NCBI RefSeq assembly: GCF_009734425.1
Contig: NZ_CP046455.1
Location: 868,001-932,000, forward strand
Length of the DNA: 64,000 nt
Origin: Corynebacterium occultum
GTDB taxonomy: Bacteria > Actinomycetota > Actinomycetes > Mycobacteriales > Mycobacteriaceae
Reading direction: 5' to 3'
The position numbers and the translations under genes are program-made. Below are positions 1 through 8,395 of this stretch, one piece after another (positions within the stretch are counted from its first letter, which is position 1; every line of letters starts with the position of its first letter). The notes beneath the pieces are model-generated. The model was not told the DNA's origin. It was given only the letters and a program-made list of their open reading frames with translations, and did not search any database.

Positions 1-2
1 GG

Positions 3-1088
3 AAGGAACGTCGCACGATCGGGTTGGCCCCCGCCATCGCCCTGATTGTGGCGGCGGCGGTGGCTGCCGGTGCGATCACCGGTGTCGTCCTCGGTAACAG
101 TGGCTCCAGCAGCTCTGGCAATGCCTTCTCCGCCTTGGATTCCCCCAGTGTTGACCGGGCGGAGAGTGCTGCGGTGGGCAGCGTGGAGGAGGTGGCCATG
201 GCCACCCTGCCTTCGGTGGTGTCGATCCAGGTGAGCTCACGGACCTCGGTGGGGGAGGGTTCGGGTTCGATCATCTCCTCCGATGGTCTGGTCCTGAGCA
301 ACCACCATGTGGTGGCCGAGGCAGCGAGCGGGAATGCGGCCATCCAGGTCACGCTCAATGATGAGCGCACCCTGGAGGCTGATTTCGTGGCCTCCGATCC
401 CTCCACCGATATCGCGGTGATCAAGATCCGAGATGTGCAGGACCTGCCGGTGATGCAGTTTGGGGATTCGGATCAGCTGCTCGTCGGCCAACAGGTGGTG
501 GCCATCGGTAGTCCACTGGGACTGTCTTCTACGGTGACCACCGGCATTGTCTCGGCACTGAACCGCCCGGTACGGGCCTCCGGTGGTGACGGGGGTGAGT
601 CTTCCCTCATCGATGCCGTGCAAACCGATGCCGCCATCAACCCCGGAAACTCCGGCGGTCCCCTGGTGGACATGGAGGGCAACCTGATCGGCATGAACTC
701 GGTTATCGCCTCCCTGACCTCAGGTGCGGATTCGGCTGGTTCCATCGGTCTGGGCTTCGCCATTCCCTCGAACTTCGCCAAGCGGGTCGCGGATCAGCTG
801 GTGGAAAGCGGGGTGGCCTCCCACCCGATGATCGGCGTGCAGATCGCCGCGACCGCCGCTGCTGATGGTGCTCTGGTGGCCAGTGTCCAGGATGGTGGCC
901 CCGCGGCTGCCGCGGGGCTGCAGGAGGGGGATGTGATCACCCGGATGAATGATCGCGCCATCGACAACTCCGATGAGTTGATCGCGGCGGTGCGTTCGGA
1001 GGACTTCGGGGCGAACGTGACACTGACGGTGTACTCGGAGGGTGGCAATGAACCTCGAGAGGTAGATGTAACGCTGACCACCGAGTAA
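3..1088 (+). CDS. HtrA/DegP-like membrane serine protease with PDZ domain (5' end outside window)
   Basis: This is a trypsin-like envelope protease that probably degrades or processes misfolded proteins outside the membrane. The frame is open to the left edge (KERRTIG precedes a TTG at 24), so the true start and cytoplasmic N-terminus lie upstream. One membrane segment (roughly nt 25-95) is followed by a Ser-rich linker and the protease domain. The catalytic triad is visible: His in SNHHVV (nt 303-308), Asp in STDIAVI (nt 408-410) and Ser in GNSGGPL (nt 651-653). A single PDZ domain fills the C-terminal part. The moaB-family gene follows after 56 bases and may be cotranscribed. The family is certain; the exact orthologue is not. 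Confidence 0.93.
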   Translation, partial: KERRTIGLAPAIALIVAAAVAAGAITGVVLGNSGSSSSGNAFSALDSPSVDRAESAAVGSVEEVAMATLPSVVSIQVSSRTSVGEGSGSIISSDGLVLSNHHVVAEAASGNAAIQVTLNDERTLEADFVASDPSTDIAVIKIRDVQDLPVMQFGDSDQLLVGQQVVAIGSPLGLSSTVTTGIVSALNRPVRASGGDGGESSLIDAVQTDAAINPGNSGGPLVDMEGNLIGMNSVIASLTSGADSAGSIGLGFAIPSNFAKRVADQLVESGVASHPMIGVQIAATAAADGALVASVQDGGPAAAAGLQEGDVITRMNDRAIDNSDELIAAVRSEDFGANVTLTVYSEGGNEPREVDVTLTTE

Positions 1089-1144
1089 GTTAACAGCCAT
1101 ACCGTGCCTGGGCTCCGGCCCTGAAACTGCAGTGAAGGAAATCG

Positions 1145-1726
1145 ATGGATAACGCGCTGAACACATTGGCGGAGCAGGAAGCTGACCCCGCGCTGCTCGA
1201 CGTGGCTGAGCCCGATGCCGAGTATCTTCTCGCCACGGAGCGGGAGGAACCTATCCGCCCCCACCGCCGAGCCCTGGTGGCCCTGGTGCGGGATCGTGAG
1301 GATGAGCATGCGGAGGGCATCGATCAGTTGCTCCCGGAGCTGCTGAATGAGGCGGGCTTTCATATCGATGCCGTGGTCACCGTGCGTTCCAAGAGGTCTC
1401 AGATCCGCCAGGCGATTGAAACCGCGGTGATCGGCGGGGTGGATCTGGTGTTGACTGTCGGCGGCACCGGGGTTGGCCCCCGGGATAAAACCCCGGAGGC
1501 CACCCGGGCGGTTCTGGATCAGGTGGTTCCGGGTATCGCCCAGGCGATGCGGGCTTCGGGCCTGGCCGGTGGTGTCCTTGACGCCTGCACCTCACGCGGT
1601 ATCTCCGGGGTGTCTGGTTCCACCGTGGTGGTCAATCTGGCGTCCTCCCCGGAGGCTGTCCGGGATGGGGTGGCGGTCCTGGCCCCGCTGGCGCATTTCG
1701 TCATCAACCAGTACAGCGTCGAGTAA
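1145..1726 (+). CDS. MoaB/Mog-family molybdopterin adenylyltransferase-like protein
   Basis: The 193-residue protein carries the molybdopterin-binding signature LTVGGTGVGPRDKTPEA around residues 99-115, and SRGISGVSGSTVVVNLA later, as in MogA/MoaB proteins that adenylate molybdopterin during molybdenum cofactor synthesis. A variable N-terminal extension of about 40 acidic residues precedes the domain. The ATG is preceded by GAAGGA with good spacing. No other cofactor-synthesis gene is beside it; the nearby MoeA-like gene looks like a divisome protein. Whether this copy is catalytic or structural cannot be read from the sequence. Confidence 0.85.
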   Translation: MDNALNTLAEQEADPALLDVAEPDAEYLLATEREEPIRPHRRALVALVRDREDEHAEGIDQLLPELLNEAGFHIDAVVTVRSKRSQIRQAIETAVIGGVDLVLTVGGTGVGPRDKTPEATRAVLDQVVPGIAQAMRASGLAGGVLDACTSRGISGVSGSTVVVNLASSPEAVRDGVAVLAPLAHFVINQYSVE

Positions 1727-1730
1727 TCCC

Positions 1731-1934
1731 TTGACCAGCCCCCGCAGACCCCGCCGGCGTGTGGATCGCCCCTCCCCGGCTGAGAACATTGACCGCAGCG
1801 TAGATTTTCCGGACGGGCGTTTCAACATCCCGGGAGGGGATGAGGAACGCACCGTTTTATTGGACCCGGATGCCGAGGAAGAACTCCAGGCAGAGGAATT
1901 CTGGAAAGAACAGCAGCCCCCGCACCACGGCTGA
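1731..1934 (+). CDS. small hypothetical protein (67 aa), TTG start
   Basis: A short frame begins with TTG four bases after the moaB-family stop and ends before the terminator at 1988. The product has a basic N-terminus (TSPRRPRRRVDRP) and an acidic C-terminus (LLDPDAEEELQAEEFW), with no membrane segment or known domain. The case for a gene is translational coupling, placement inside the operon, and a protein-like composition rather than a shadow frame. No strong ribosome binding site is visible. Function unknown. Confidence 0.55.
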   Translation: MTSPRRPRRRVDRPSPAENIDRSVDFPDGRFNIPGGDEERTVLLDPDAEEELQAEEFWKEQQPPHHG

Positions 1935-1969
1935 ACCCTCCCCGCGGGGCGTCGATGCGATCCTCCCGG

Positions 1970-1982
1970 GGCGTCGATAAGC
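1970..1982 (+). repeat. 13-mer GGCGTCGATAAGC, copy 1 (intergenic)
   Basis: Exact copy located six bases before the terminator hairpin at 1988. A truncated copy (GGGGCGTCGAT) lies about 20 bases upstream, at 1947-1957. Confidence 0.8.
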
Positions 1983-1987
1983 AGAAA

Positions 1988-2020
1988 GAAACCACGGCTC
2001 CCTGTTGGGACCGTGGTTTC
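1988..2020. terminator. bidirectional intrinsic terminator
   Basis: Perfect 10-bp stem GAAACCACGG / CCGTGGTTTC, followed by a T-run on the plus strand and flanked by a T-rich tract (complement of AAAGAAA) for the minus strand. It separates the moaB-family operon from the convergent mscL. Confidence 0.85.
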
Positions 2021-2040
2021 AGACTTTTAAAACTGGAGTT

Positions 2041-2460
2041 TTAGGCCTGGTGACGGCCGTTGCGCTCTGCCTGGAGCAGGTCGCGGATCTCCTCGAGAAG
2101 GTTGGCCTCCAGGGATGCCGGCTCATCCTCCACTTCCTCAATGCCCTTACGCTTCTGAATTGCCTCATTGAGCTTGTTCATCGGCATGACCAGCACAAAG
2201 TAGACGATGGCCGCGATGATCAGGAAGTTGATGGCGGCGGTGATCACGGCGCCGAAGTCAATGAAGGTCGAGGGGTTGTCCTGGAAGACGTGGAACCCGA
2301 GACCGGAGACATCAGCACCACCGACGGATGCGATCAACGGATTGATGATGTTGTCTGAGAAAGCACTGACGATTGCGGTGAAAGCGGTACCGATGACGAC
2401 GGCAACCGCGAGTTCAACGACATTGCCACGAAGAATAAAGTCCCTAAAGCCCTTGAGCAT
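2041..2460 (-). CDS. mscL: large-conductance mechanosensitive channel MscL
   Basis: MscL is the stretch-activated pore that releases solutes, including glutamate in corynebacteria, on hypoosmotic shock. The 139-residue protein begins with the family N-terminus MLKGFRDFILRGNVVELAVA, followed by TM1, a periplasmic loop (FQDNPSTFIDFG), TM2 (residues about 70-95) and a charged cytoplasmic helix. Length is typical. AAGGAGG lies eight bases before the ATG. BetP at 13.3 kb is the complementary uptake system in this window. Confidence 0.97.
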   Translation of the reverse strand: MLKGFRDFILRGNVVELAVAVVIGTAFTAIVSAFSDNIINPLIASVGGADVSGLGFHVFQDNPSTFIDFGAVITAAINFLIIAAIVYFVLVMPMNKLNEAIQKRKGIEEVEDEPASLEANLLEEIRDLLQAERNGRHQA

Positions 2461-2577
2461 CCTGGTCCTCCTTGAGATAGATAGGTCGCATGTGGCGACA
2501 GTAATCGGGTCGAATAATGAAACAATAACGAAATTTTCACGGAAGCTCTCTCTTATGAGAGGTGAAACTCCGTAAGT

Positions 2578-3237
2578 TCAGGGAAATTTGTTCGCCCGAT
2601 CACCTGTGAGCACCACAGCCAACGGAGAATACAGTGCGGTGACTGCGACCTGCTGCGCCTCAGTCTCCGGCAAAGCCACCAGAACCGTGGCCGGATCATT
2701 CCCCTCCCCGGATTCGGCCAGCACCACCCGAGCACCGCTGGCCACCACCTCCGGAGCCTCCGCATCAGTGGGCTGGCTGAGCACCGTCACGGTGTCGCCG
2801 TGCTGCAGCAGGGTAATGACCTCCGGTTCCGCCAATCGCAGCGGCACCAGGTTCACCGCCTCCCCCTGACTCTCCGGGATGAGTTCCGCCAGCAGTGCGG
2901 AACCGATGAAACTGGCCTCGCTGGGAACCTGACCCACCTTCAGGGTGGTGGCAGCCACCTTTCCCGCCATCACCTCCGGGTCCTGCAGCGCGTCCTCCGG
3001 CAGCAGGTGCGGCGGCACCGCAGCCATTTCGAAGTCGCTGGCGCTGACCGCGGAGCCGGGTGCGATATCCCGGGCAACCACCAGGGCGCGGGGGCCGGAA
3101 TCCCGGGCATTGTGCAGCATTGACCAGACCGCCAGCAGCACCAGGACGACAGCCGCCGCCCTGCGCAGCAGGAGAGTGCGGTGCCACCCCGGGGTGCGCA
3201 GCGTATTCAGGACAGTGGGGGAGGTGGAAAGCTTCAC
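2578..3237 (-). CDS. SAF-domain (CpaB/FlgA-like) membrane-anchored protein
   Basis: The 219-residue protein has a cytoplasmic N-terminus, one membrane anchor (about residues 26-42) and an extracellular SAF domain starting at ALVVARDIAPGSAVSASDF, similar to the pilus-assembly protein CpaB/RcpC and to AFP-like domains. The start is GTG. It lies 21 bases downstream of the folate cyclo-ligase gene on the same strand and is probably cotranscribed. No pilus genes are nearby, so a role in Flp pilus assembly is only a possibility. Confidence 0.75.
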   Translation of the reverse strand: MKLSTSPTVLNTLRTPGWHRTLLLRRAAAVVLVLLAVWSMLHNARDSGPRALVVARDIAPGSAVSASDFEMAAVPPHLLPEDALQDPEVMAGKVAATTLKVGQVPSEASFIGSALLAELIPESQGEAVNLVPLRLAEPEVITLLQHGDTVTVLSQPTDAEAPEVVASGARVVLAESGEGNDPATVLVALPETEAQQVAVTALYSPLAVVLTGDRANKFP

Positions 3238-3258
3238 ATGATGATCTGACTGCCCAAA

Positions 3259-3897
3259 TCAGTAGGTGGTTCCCAAACGTGCCCGGTCGTTCAGATAGCG
3301 GATCCCGGTGGGGGTGATGATGATGTCCACCGGCTTATCATGCTCCTCCACCGGCAGATCATCACGGATCTCCCCGTTGTAGAGCAGGACCGCGGTGATC
3401 GGGGGATTGCCGCCACTGATCTCCTCCAGTTCGGCCAGGGCGCGGTCATAGTAACCACCGCCCTTACCCAGCCGCACCCCCTCCGGGGTGACCGCCAGAG
3501 CCGGGACGAAAATCATGTCGCAGTTGAGCAGCTCGGCGGTGGGGAAGCGCTCCCCGGTGGGCTCAGAGATGGAGAGACGACCGGGACGCAGCTGGGAATC
3601 ACCCTTGTAGCTGGACCACTCCAGGATGCCCCCAGGGCCGGAGATGGGCAGCAGGATGGTCGGGGCCTGGGTGTGGAGGGCATTGAGCAATATGCCGCCA
3701 CCGGGCTCTCCCCGCCGGGGTATATAGGCGGCGATGGTCGCGGGGGTGCCGGAACGGGCCCGGAGCAGGGATGCGGTGTAGGAGGCCACGGCGGAGTCCT
3801 CACGGTGGAGATCTCCGTCACTCATATCTTTGCGTGACTGGGTGAGCAGGGCACGCATCTTCTTCTTGGCCTCACGGATGTCAGCCTTATTGTCCAT
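3259..3897 (-). CDS. fthC: 5-formyltetrahydrofolate cyclo-ligase
   Basis: This enzyme converts 5-formyl-THF to 5,10-methenyl-THF using ATP. The 212-residue protein has the family signature GKGGGYYDRAL near residue 145 and the YIPRRGEPG segment that contributes to nucleotide and phosphate binding. Length is typical. A -10 hexamer TATCGT ends six bases before the ATG, so the mRNA is probably leaderless. It is divergent from galU and cotranscribed with the SAF-domain gene. Confidence 0.93.
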   Translation of the reverse strand: MDNKADIREAKKKMRALLTQSRKDMSDGDLHREDSAVASYTASLLRARSGTPATIAAYIPRRGEPGGGILLNALHTQAPTILLPISGPGGILEWSSYKGDSQLRPGRLSISEPTGERFPTAELLNCDMIFVPALAVTPEGVRLGKGGGYYDRALAELEEISGGNPPITAVLLYNGEIRDDLPVEEHDKPVDIIITPTGIRYLNDRARLGTTY

Positions 3898-3903
3898 GGC
3901 TCA

Positions 3904-3909
3904 ACGATA
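3904..3909 (-). promoter_or_regulatory. -10 hexamer TATCGT for leaderless fthC
   Basis: Six bases separate the hexamer from the fthC ATG, placing the transcription start at or beside the start codon. Confidence 0.45.
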
Positions 3910-4055
3910 GGTGCCGGAACCTGTGATGACCACCACCCGGGGGTCATCAGGCCAGGCAAATGCCTGCTCCGGGGCTGCCTGGGGGTGGCGGTCGGTGGGG
4001 GGGGCTGTGGGAGACACCCCCTCATCCCCTGCCCACCGGGCCAGGGGGCAACGGG

Positions 4056-4061
4056 TATGGT
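4056..4061 (+). promoter_or_regulatory. -10 hexamer TATGGT for leaderless galU
   Basis: Seven bases separate the hexamer from the ATG at 4069. This favours that start over the in-frame ATG at 4057, which lies inside the hexamer. Confidence 0.5.
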
Positions 4062-4068
4062 TATCTCC

Positions 4069-5013
4069 ATGATTTCCCCGAATAGACAGCACACCCATGG
4101 GGTGAAGACGGTGGTGGTCCCGGCCGCAGGTATGGGAACCAGATTCCTGCCCGCGACCAAAACAGTTCCCAAGGAGCTGTTACCGGTCGTAGACACCCCG
4201 GGCATCGAGCTGATCGCTGAAGAGGCTGCACAATTAGGAGCCACTCGCCTGGCTGTCATCACCGCCCCGAATAAGCAGGAGGTGCTCGCCCACTTCGGCG
4301 AGTTCCCGCTGCTGGTGGAAACCCTGACGGAGCGCGGCAAGGATGAACAGGTCGCGAAGGTCAAGCGCGCCGGGGAGCTGATCCAGCCGATCGCGGTGGA
4401 GCAGGAACGTCCCCTGGGGCTCGGCCACGCCGTCGGTCTGGCGGAGAGCGTCCTGGATGAGGACGAAGATGCTTTCGCCGTCATGTTGCCGGATGACCTG
4501 GTGCTGCCCATGGGTGCCGTCGAGGAGATGGCCAAGGTTCGTGCCGAGCTGGGCGGTACCGTGCTCTGTGCCATCGAGGTCCCCCGCGAGGAAACCTACA
4601 ACTACGGGGTCTTCGAGATCGAGGAGGTCTCCGGCTTGGATCGCGATGATGTCAAGCGGGTCCGCGGCATGGTGGAGAAGCCGGATCCGGAGGATGCCCC
4701 CTCCAACTATGTGGCCACCGGCCGTTATCTGCTCGACCGCGCCATCTTCGATGCCCTGCGTCGCATCAAGCCGGGCAAGGGTGGCGAACTGCAGTTGACT
4801 GACGCCATCGCCCTGCTCATCGAGGAGGGGCACCCGGTGCATGTTCTGGTGCACCACGGTGGCCGTCATGACCTGGGTAACCCGGGCGGTTACATCAAGG
4901 CCTGTGTGGACTTCGGTCTGCGGGATCCGAAGTACGGCCCCAGCCTGCGTGGCGCCATTGAGGAGATCCTGGTCAACTTTGATGCGGAGAAGGCCGCCCG
5001 GGCAGCTGAATAG
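4069..5013 (+). CDS. galU: UTP-glucose-1-phosphate uridylyltransferase
   Basis: GalU makes UDP-glucose from glucose-1-phosphate and UTP, feeding cell-wall galactan and other glycans. The 314-residue protein shows the nucleotidyltransferase signature VVPAAGMGTRFLPATKTVPK near residue 15, PKELLPVVDTP, and the downstream KPGKGGELQLTDAI substrate loop. The start at 4069 is chosen because TATGGT lies seven bases upstream; 4057 is the alternative. The glp gene follows after 91 bases. UDP-glucose would also be the substrate of the SQD1-like enzyme at 38-39 kb. Confidence 0.95.
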   Translation: MISPNRQHTHGVKTVVVPAAGMGTRFLPATKTVPKELLPVVDTPGIELIAEEAAQLGATRLAVITAPNKQEVLAHFGEFPLLVETLTERGKDEQVAKVKRAGELIQPIAVEQERPLGLGHAVGLAESVLDEDEDAFAVMLPDDLVLPMGAVEEMAKVRAELGGTVLCAIEVPREETYNYGVFEIEEVSGLDRDDVKRVRGMVEKPDPEDAPSNYVATGRYLLDRAIFDALRRIKPGKGGELQLTDAIALLIEEGHPVHVLVHHGGRHDLGNPGGYIKACVDFGLRDPKYGPSLRGAIEEILVNFDAEKAARAAE

Positions 5014-5104
5014 TTGTGCTGCTGCGGCGGTGCCAGTGGCTCTGTCCTGCTCGACCCCGGTAGACTCTCCGGTTAGTCGTTTCATCCTCGGAAGGAGAGC
5101 CTGA

Positions 5105-6385
5105 GTGCGTTCGGTTGAACAACAGTTGGCACTGGTCACAGATTCTGCGGTGACCCCGGAGCCAGTTCGTACCGCGATCGCCGACGCACTGGGCCTGATG
5201 TGCGCCGAGGAGGTCCAGGCTGTCCGCCCCCTACCGGGTTTCCCGCAGGCCGCCATTGACGGTTATGCCGTTCGGGCGGTTGATGTGGGTGGGGAGCGGG
5301 GCCTGGGTCGCACCCCACCGGAGGAGCCGGTGGGGCGCCCCCGGAGTGCCCCGGAACGTTCACTGCCGGTGGTCGGTGAGGTGAACGCCGGTTCCCAACG
5401 CCCCCTGCGGCTACAGCCCAAGCAGGCGGTGCGGGTTCACACCGGCGCCCCCCTGCCTGCGCTTGCCGACGCCGTCCTGCCCCTGGAGTGGTCGGATCGG
5501 GGCCGGAAGCGGGTGGTTGCGGAAAAGCCGGTGCGTTCCGGCGATTTCGTCCGACGCGTCGGCGATGACATTCAACCCGGTGATGTGGCGGTCAGTCCGG
5601 GTTCGGTGCTCGGCCCCTCCCAGATCGGCCTGTTGGCGGCGGTGGGCCGTTCCAAGGTGCTGGTCTATCCCCGTCCCCGGCTTTCCGTGCTCTCGATCGG
5701 CCATGAACTGGTCGACATTGAGCGGGAACCCGGTCTCGGCCAGGTCTATGACGTCAATTCCTATGCCTTGGCCGCCGCCGGCAAAGAGGCCGGTGCCGAT
5801 GTCCACCGGGTAGGCATCATCGAGGGGGAACCCCGCCGTCTGCGTGACATCATCGAGGGGCAGCTGCTGCGTTCTGAGGTGATGGTCATCTCCGGTGCGG
5901 TCGGTGGTGCCGGTTCGGAGAGCATCCGCCGGGTGCTTGCCGAGATCGGTGAGATCGACACCACCCGGGTGGCGATGCATCCCGGTTCGGTCCAGGGGTT
6001 CGGCCGCTTGGGCCCTGATCAGATCCCGGTCTTTCTGCTGCCCGCCAACCCGGTGTCGGCGCTGGTGGCCTTCGAGATTTTCGTCCGCCCCCTGATCCGC
6101 ATTTCGCTGGGTAAGCGCAACGTCAGGCGCCGTGTGGTCCGGGCCAGGGCGGTCAACCATGTGCTTTCCCGCCAGGGACGGCGTGGTTATATCCGGGCCC
6201 GTCTGATGCGTGACTCCGAGACCCAGGACTATCTGGTGGAGGGCCTGGGGGGTGCCACCGGCGCCCCGGCGCATCTGCTGGCAGGCCTGAGTGAGGCCAA
6301 CGCAATGATCCGGATCCCCGAGGAAGTCACTGAGGTCCGCCCCGGCGATATCGTCGAGGTGCTCTTCCTGGCCGCGAATGCCTGA
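5105..6385 (+). CDS. glp: gephyrin-like MoeA homologue (Glp), divisome component
   Basis: The 426-residue protein has the full MoeA/gephyrin architecture: the domain start VTPEPVRTAIADALG, PLPGFPQAAIDGYAV, and HTGAPLPALADAV. Several MoeA consensus positions are changed: STGDEL reads SIGHEL at 197-202, SGGVSVGD reads SGAVGGAG at about 263, and PGNPVS reads PANPVS at about 313. In C. glutamicum the MoeA homologue in this neighbourhood, named Glp, binds FtsZ and a membrane receptor GLPR instead of making cofactor. The receptor candidate lies two genes downstream here. Start is GTG with GGAAGGAG upstream. A standard MoeA remains possible but less likely. Confidence 0.8.
   Translation: MRSVEQQLALVTDSAVTPEPVRTAIADALGLMCAEEVQAVRPLPGFPQAAIDGYAVRAVDVGGERGLGRTPPEEPVGRPRSAPERSLPVVGEVNAGSQRPLRLQPKQAVRVHTGAPLPALADAVLPLEWSDRGRKRVVAEKPVRSGDFVRRVGDDIQPGDVAVSPGSVLGPSQIGLLAAVGRSKVLVYPRPRLSVLSIGHELVDIEREPGLGQVYDVNSYALAAAGKEAGADVHRVGIIEGEPRRLRDIIEGQLLRSEVMVISGAVGGAGSESIRRVLAEIGEIDTTRVAMHPGSVQGFGRLGPDQIPVFLLPANPVSALVAFEIFVRPLIRISLGKRNVRRRVVRARAVNHVLSRQGRRGYIRARLMRDSETQDYLVEGLGGATGAPAHLLAGLSEANAMIRIPEEVTEVRPGDIVEVLFLAANA
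5461..5473 (-). repeat. variant 13-mer GGCGTCGGCAAGC (inside glp)
   Basis: It reads GCTTGCCGACGCC on the plus strand and differs from the main 13-mer at two adjacent central positions. Identical copies occur at 12815-12827 and 58970-58982, each encoding Leu-Ala-Asp-Ala with a CTT codon. Confidence 0.5.
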
Positions 6386-6390
6386 TCTTC

Positions 6391-7095
6391 ATGCTTGACC
6401 CCTTCGGCCTCGCTGAATCCCGTTGGCGGGCGGCGGTGGCGGCCGCCCCGCATCCGATGCACCCCGGTTGGCCTGAGGTCACCCCGATGGTTCGGTTGGC
6501 CCGTGGTCCGCAGCTTCGCCTACGCCCCCTGCTGCGTAAGGACGGCCGGGAGTGGCGGCAGATGAGGCTGCTGGATGAGGCGCACCTGCGTCCGGTGGAA
6601 CCCACCGCACATCGTGGTTGGGATGCCGCCCACACCCAACCGGCCTGGCACGCCAATTTCATGGCGTTGCGGGATCTGGCGACCCAGGGCACGGTGATCC
6701 CCCTGGTCATTGAGCTCGATGGTGCTTTCGCCGGCCAGCTGACCCTGGGAAATATCCAGCATGGTGGGGTCTCCTCCTGTTGGATCGGTTATTGGGTGTT
6801 CAGCGGCTACCAGGGTTTGGGGGCCGCCACGGCAGCCTGTGCCCTGGGCACCGATCATGCTTTCCGACGGGTTGGCCTGCACCGGGTGACCGCCACCTAC
6901 CTGCCCTCCAATCCGGCCTCGGGCCGGGTGCTGGCTAATAACGGCTACCGGGAAGAGGGGCTGCTGCGGCGGAATCTCCACATCGACGGGCAGTGGCGGG
7001 ACCATGTTTTCGTGGCTCAGACCCGGGATGAGAAACCGGGGAGCTGTGTGGAACGCCTGCGTCGGGAGGGAAAGCTACTTCCATTACGTCATTAA
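6391..7095 (+). CDS. GNAT N-acetyltransferase, RimJ/RimL type
   Basis: The 234-residue protein resembles the ribosomal-protein alanine N-acetyltransferases: RPLLRKDGREWRQMR at the N-terminus, a central WIGYWVFSGYQGLGAATAA acetyl-CoA binding segment, then HRVTATYLPSNPASGRVLANNGYREEG. The substrate cannot be inferred. It starts five bases after the glp stop and lies between glp and its putative receptor, which suggests one transcript. Confidence 0.88.
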   Translation: MLDPFGLAESRWRAAVAAAPHPMHPGWPEVTPMVRLARGPQLRLRPLLRKDGREWRQMRLLDEAHLRPVEPTAHRGWDAAHTQPAWHANFMALRDLATQGTVIPLVIELDGAFAGQLTLGNIQHGGVSSCWIGYWVFSGYQGLGAATAACALGTDHAFRRVGLHRVTATYLPSNPASGRVLANNGYREEGLLRRNLHIDGQWRDHVFVAQTRDEKPGSCVERLRREGKLLPLRH

Positions 7096-7222
7096 GGCTA
7101 GTATCGGTAGTAGAGCCGCTGATTGGCCACTTTTTCGGCGTGGCAGTCCGCGGATATCCCGGCCGCTGGATAGGCTGTCTGGAATTTGAAACACATTGTC
7201 AAGGGGAAGGCGGCACTCACAC

Positions 7223-8395
7223 ATGCCCGGAGGATTGATCATTGTCCTGATCATCGTGGTATGGCTTTTTGTGCTTGCACCACTGCTGTTGCGCGGCCAG
7301 AAGCCGATTCGCAAGGCGGGCGAGGCATTTGATGAGACCCGCGTCATCCACGAGGGTGGCAGCGGCGAGTTGCGTAGCCGCCGTCGACCCCGGGTGACCC
7401 CCGCTGATGTCCGCCTGCACCCCCAACGTGATGATGAGGATTACGAACTCGTCGACGCTGATGATGTGCTTATCGACGACCGCGAGACCACCTCACCGGG
7501 TGCCCTCGGCGGTGTCTTCGCCTCCGCTTCGGCGAAATTCCAGCGCCAGCGGGCGGATGCTGGCGTCGGGGAGGAAACCACCGAGGACAGCACCGCCGCT
7601 GTGGTCGAGCCGGTTGTGGAGGGCACCATCGTCCACGAACTTGAGGCCGGATCCACCACTGAGGCCAGCGTGAAGGTTCCCGAGGAAGCCCCGGTGAGCA
7701 ACGAGATCCTCAATGAGGAGGATGACTTCTGGGATGAGGATGCGGAGCACTATGAGCTCTCCAACGCCTACACCTCCGCAGCCGATTTCCTGGATCCCCG
7801 CGCCGCCCTGGATGGTGCCCCCGCAGAGGTCGGCACCGAGGAGCAGCCGGAGGCGGAACTTGAGTATGAGGATTACCGGGAAGGGGAGAAGCTACGCGAT
7901 GCGGAACTCTCCCCTGAGGAGCTGGCCTTCGCCCAGCGTCGCCGGGGCCGTGGCGGCTGGGACCCGGAAGCTGATGAGCACCACTCCCTGAACCGTTATC
8001 AGCGTCGCCAGCGCACCCTCATCGGACTGGGTGTGGCAGTGGTGCTGACCGCGGTGCTGGCCATTGTCTTCGGCGGCTGGGCCTGGGCCCTGCCGGTGCT
8101 GGCACTGGGAGCAACCGCTTTCTACCTGGTGGCGCTACGCGGTCAGGTCCGGGCGGAGCAGGCACTGCGGATGCGCCGCATCCGGCAGCTGCGCCGCGCC
8201 CGGTTGGGTGTGGTGCATTCCGACGAGGCCTCCTCCCCGCAACTGCCACGTAAGCTGCGCCGCCCCGGTGCTGTGGTCCTGGAACTCGATGATGAGAGCC
8301 CGGATTTCGAGCATCTGTACACCCGTTACCTCCAGCAGGCACCGGTGGCTGAGGTCACCGAGTTCCAACGCTACCGCGACCGTCGGGTCAGCTAG
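7223..8395 (+). CDS. glpR: putative Glp receptor GLPR, membrane protein with long acidic linker
   Basis: The 390-residue protein has an N-terminal membrane helix (GGLIIVLIIVVWLFVLAPLL), about 230 residues of acidic low-complexity cytoplasmic sequence, and two C-terminal helices (about residues 266-288 and 291-308) followed by a basic tail. This topology and position match GLPR, the corynebacterial membrane partner of Glp that links it to FtsZ and the polar scaffold. I chose the ATG at 7223; an in-frame TTG lies at 7196. The upstream AAGGGGAAGG may be the ribosome binding site, with rather long spacing. The 3' end overlaps the convergent tag gene by 8 bases. Confidence 0.75.
   Translation: MPGGLIIVLIIVVWLFVLAPLLLRGQKPIRKAGEAFDETRVIHEGGSGELRSRRRPRVTPADVRLHPQRDDEDYELVDADDVLIDDRETTSPGALGGVFASASAKFQRQRADAGVGEETTEDSTAAVVEPVVEGTIVHELEAGSTTEASVKVPEEAPVSNEILNEEDDFWDEDAEHYELSNAYTSAADFLDPRAALDGAPAEVGTEEQPEAELEYEDYREGEKLRDAELSPEELAFAQRRRGRGGWDPEADEHHSLNRYQRRQRTLIGLGVAVVLTAVLAIVFGGWAWALPVLALGATAFYLVALRGQVRAEQALRMRRIRQLRRARLGVVHSDEASSPQLPRKLRRPGAVVLELDDESPDFEHLYTRYLQQAPVAEVTEFQRYRDRRVS

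Noticed and set aside
5105-6385. Plain molybdopterin molybdenumtransferase MoeA
   Set aside because: Three conserved motifs are altered and the neighbourhood matches the Glp-GLPR locus.
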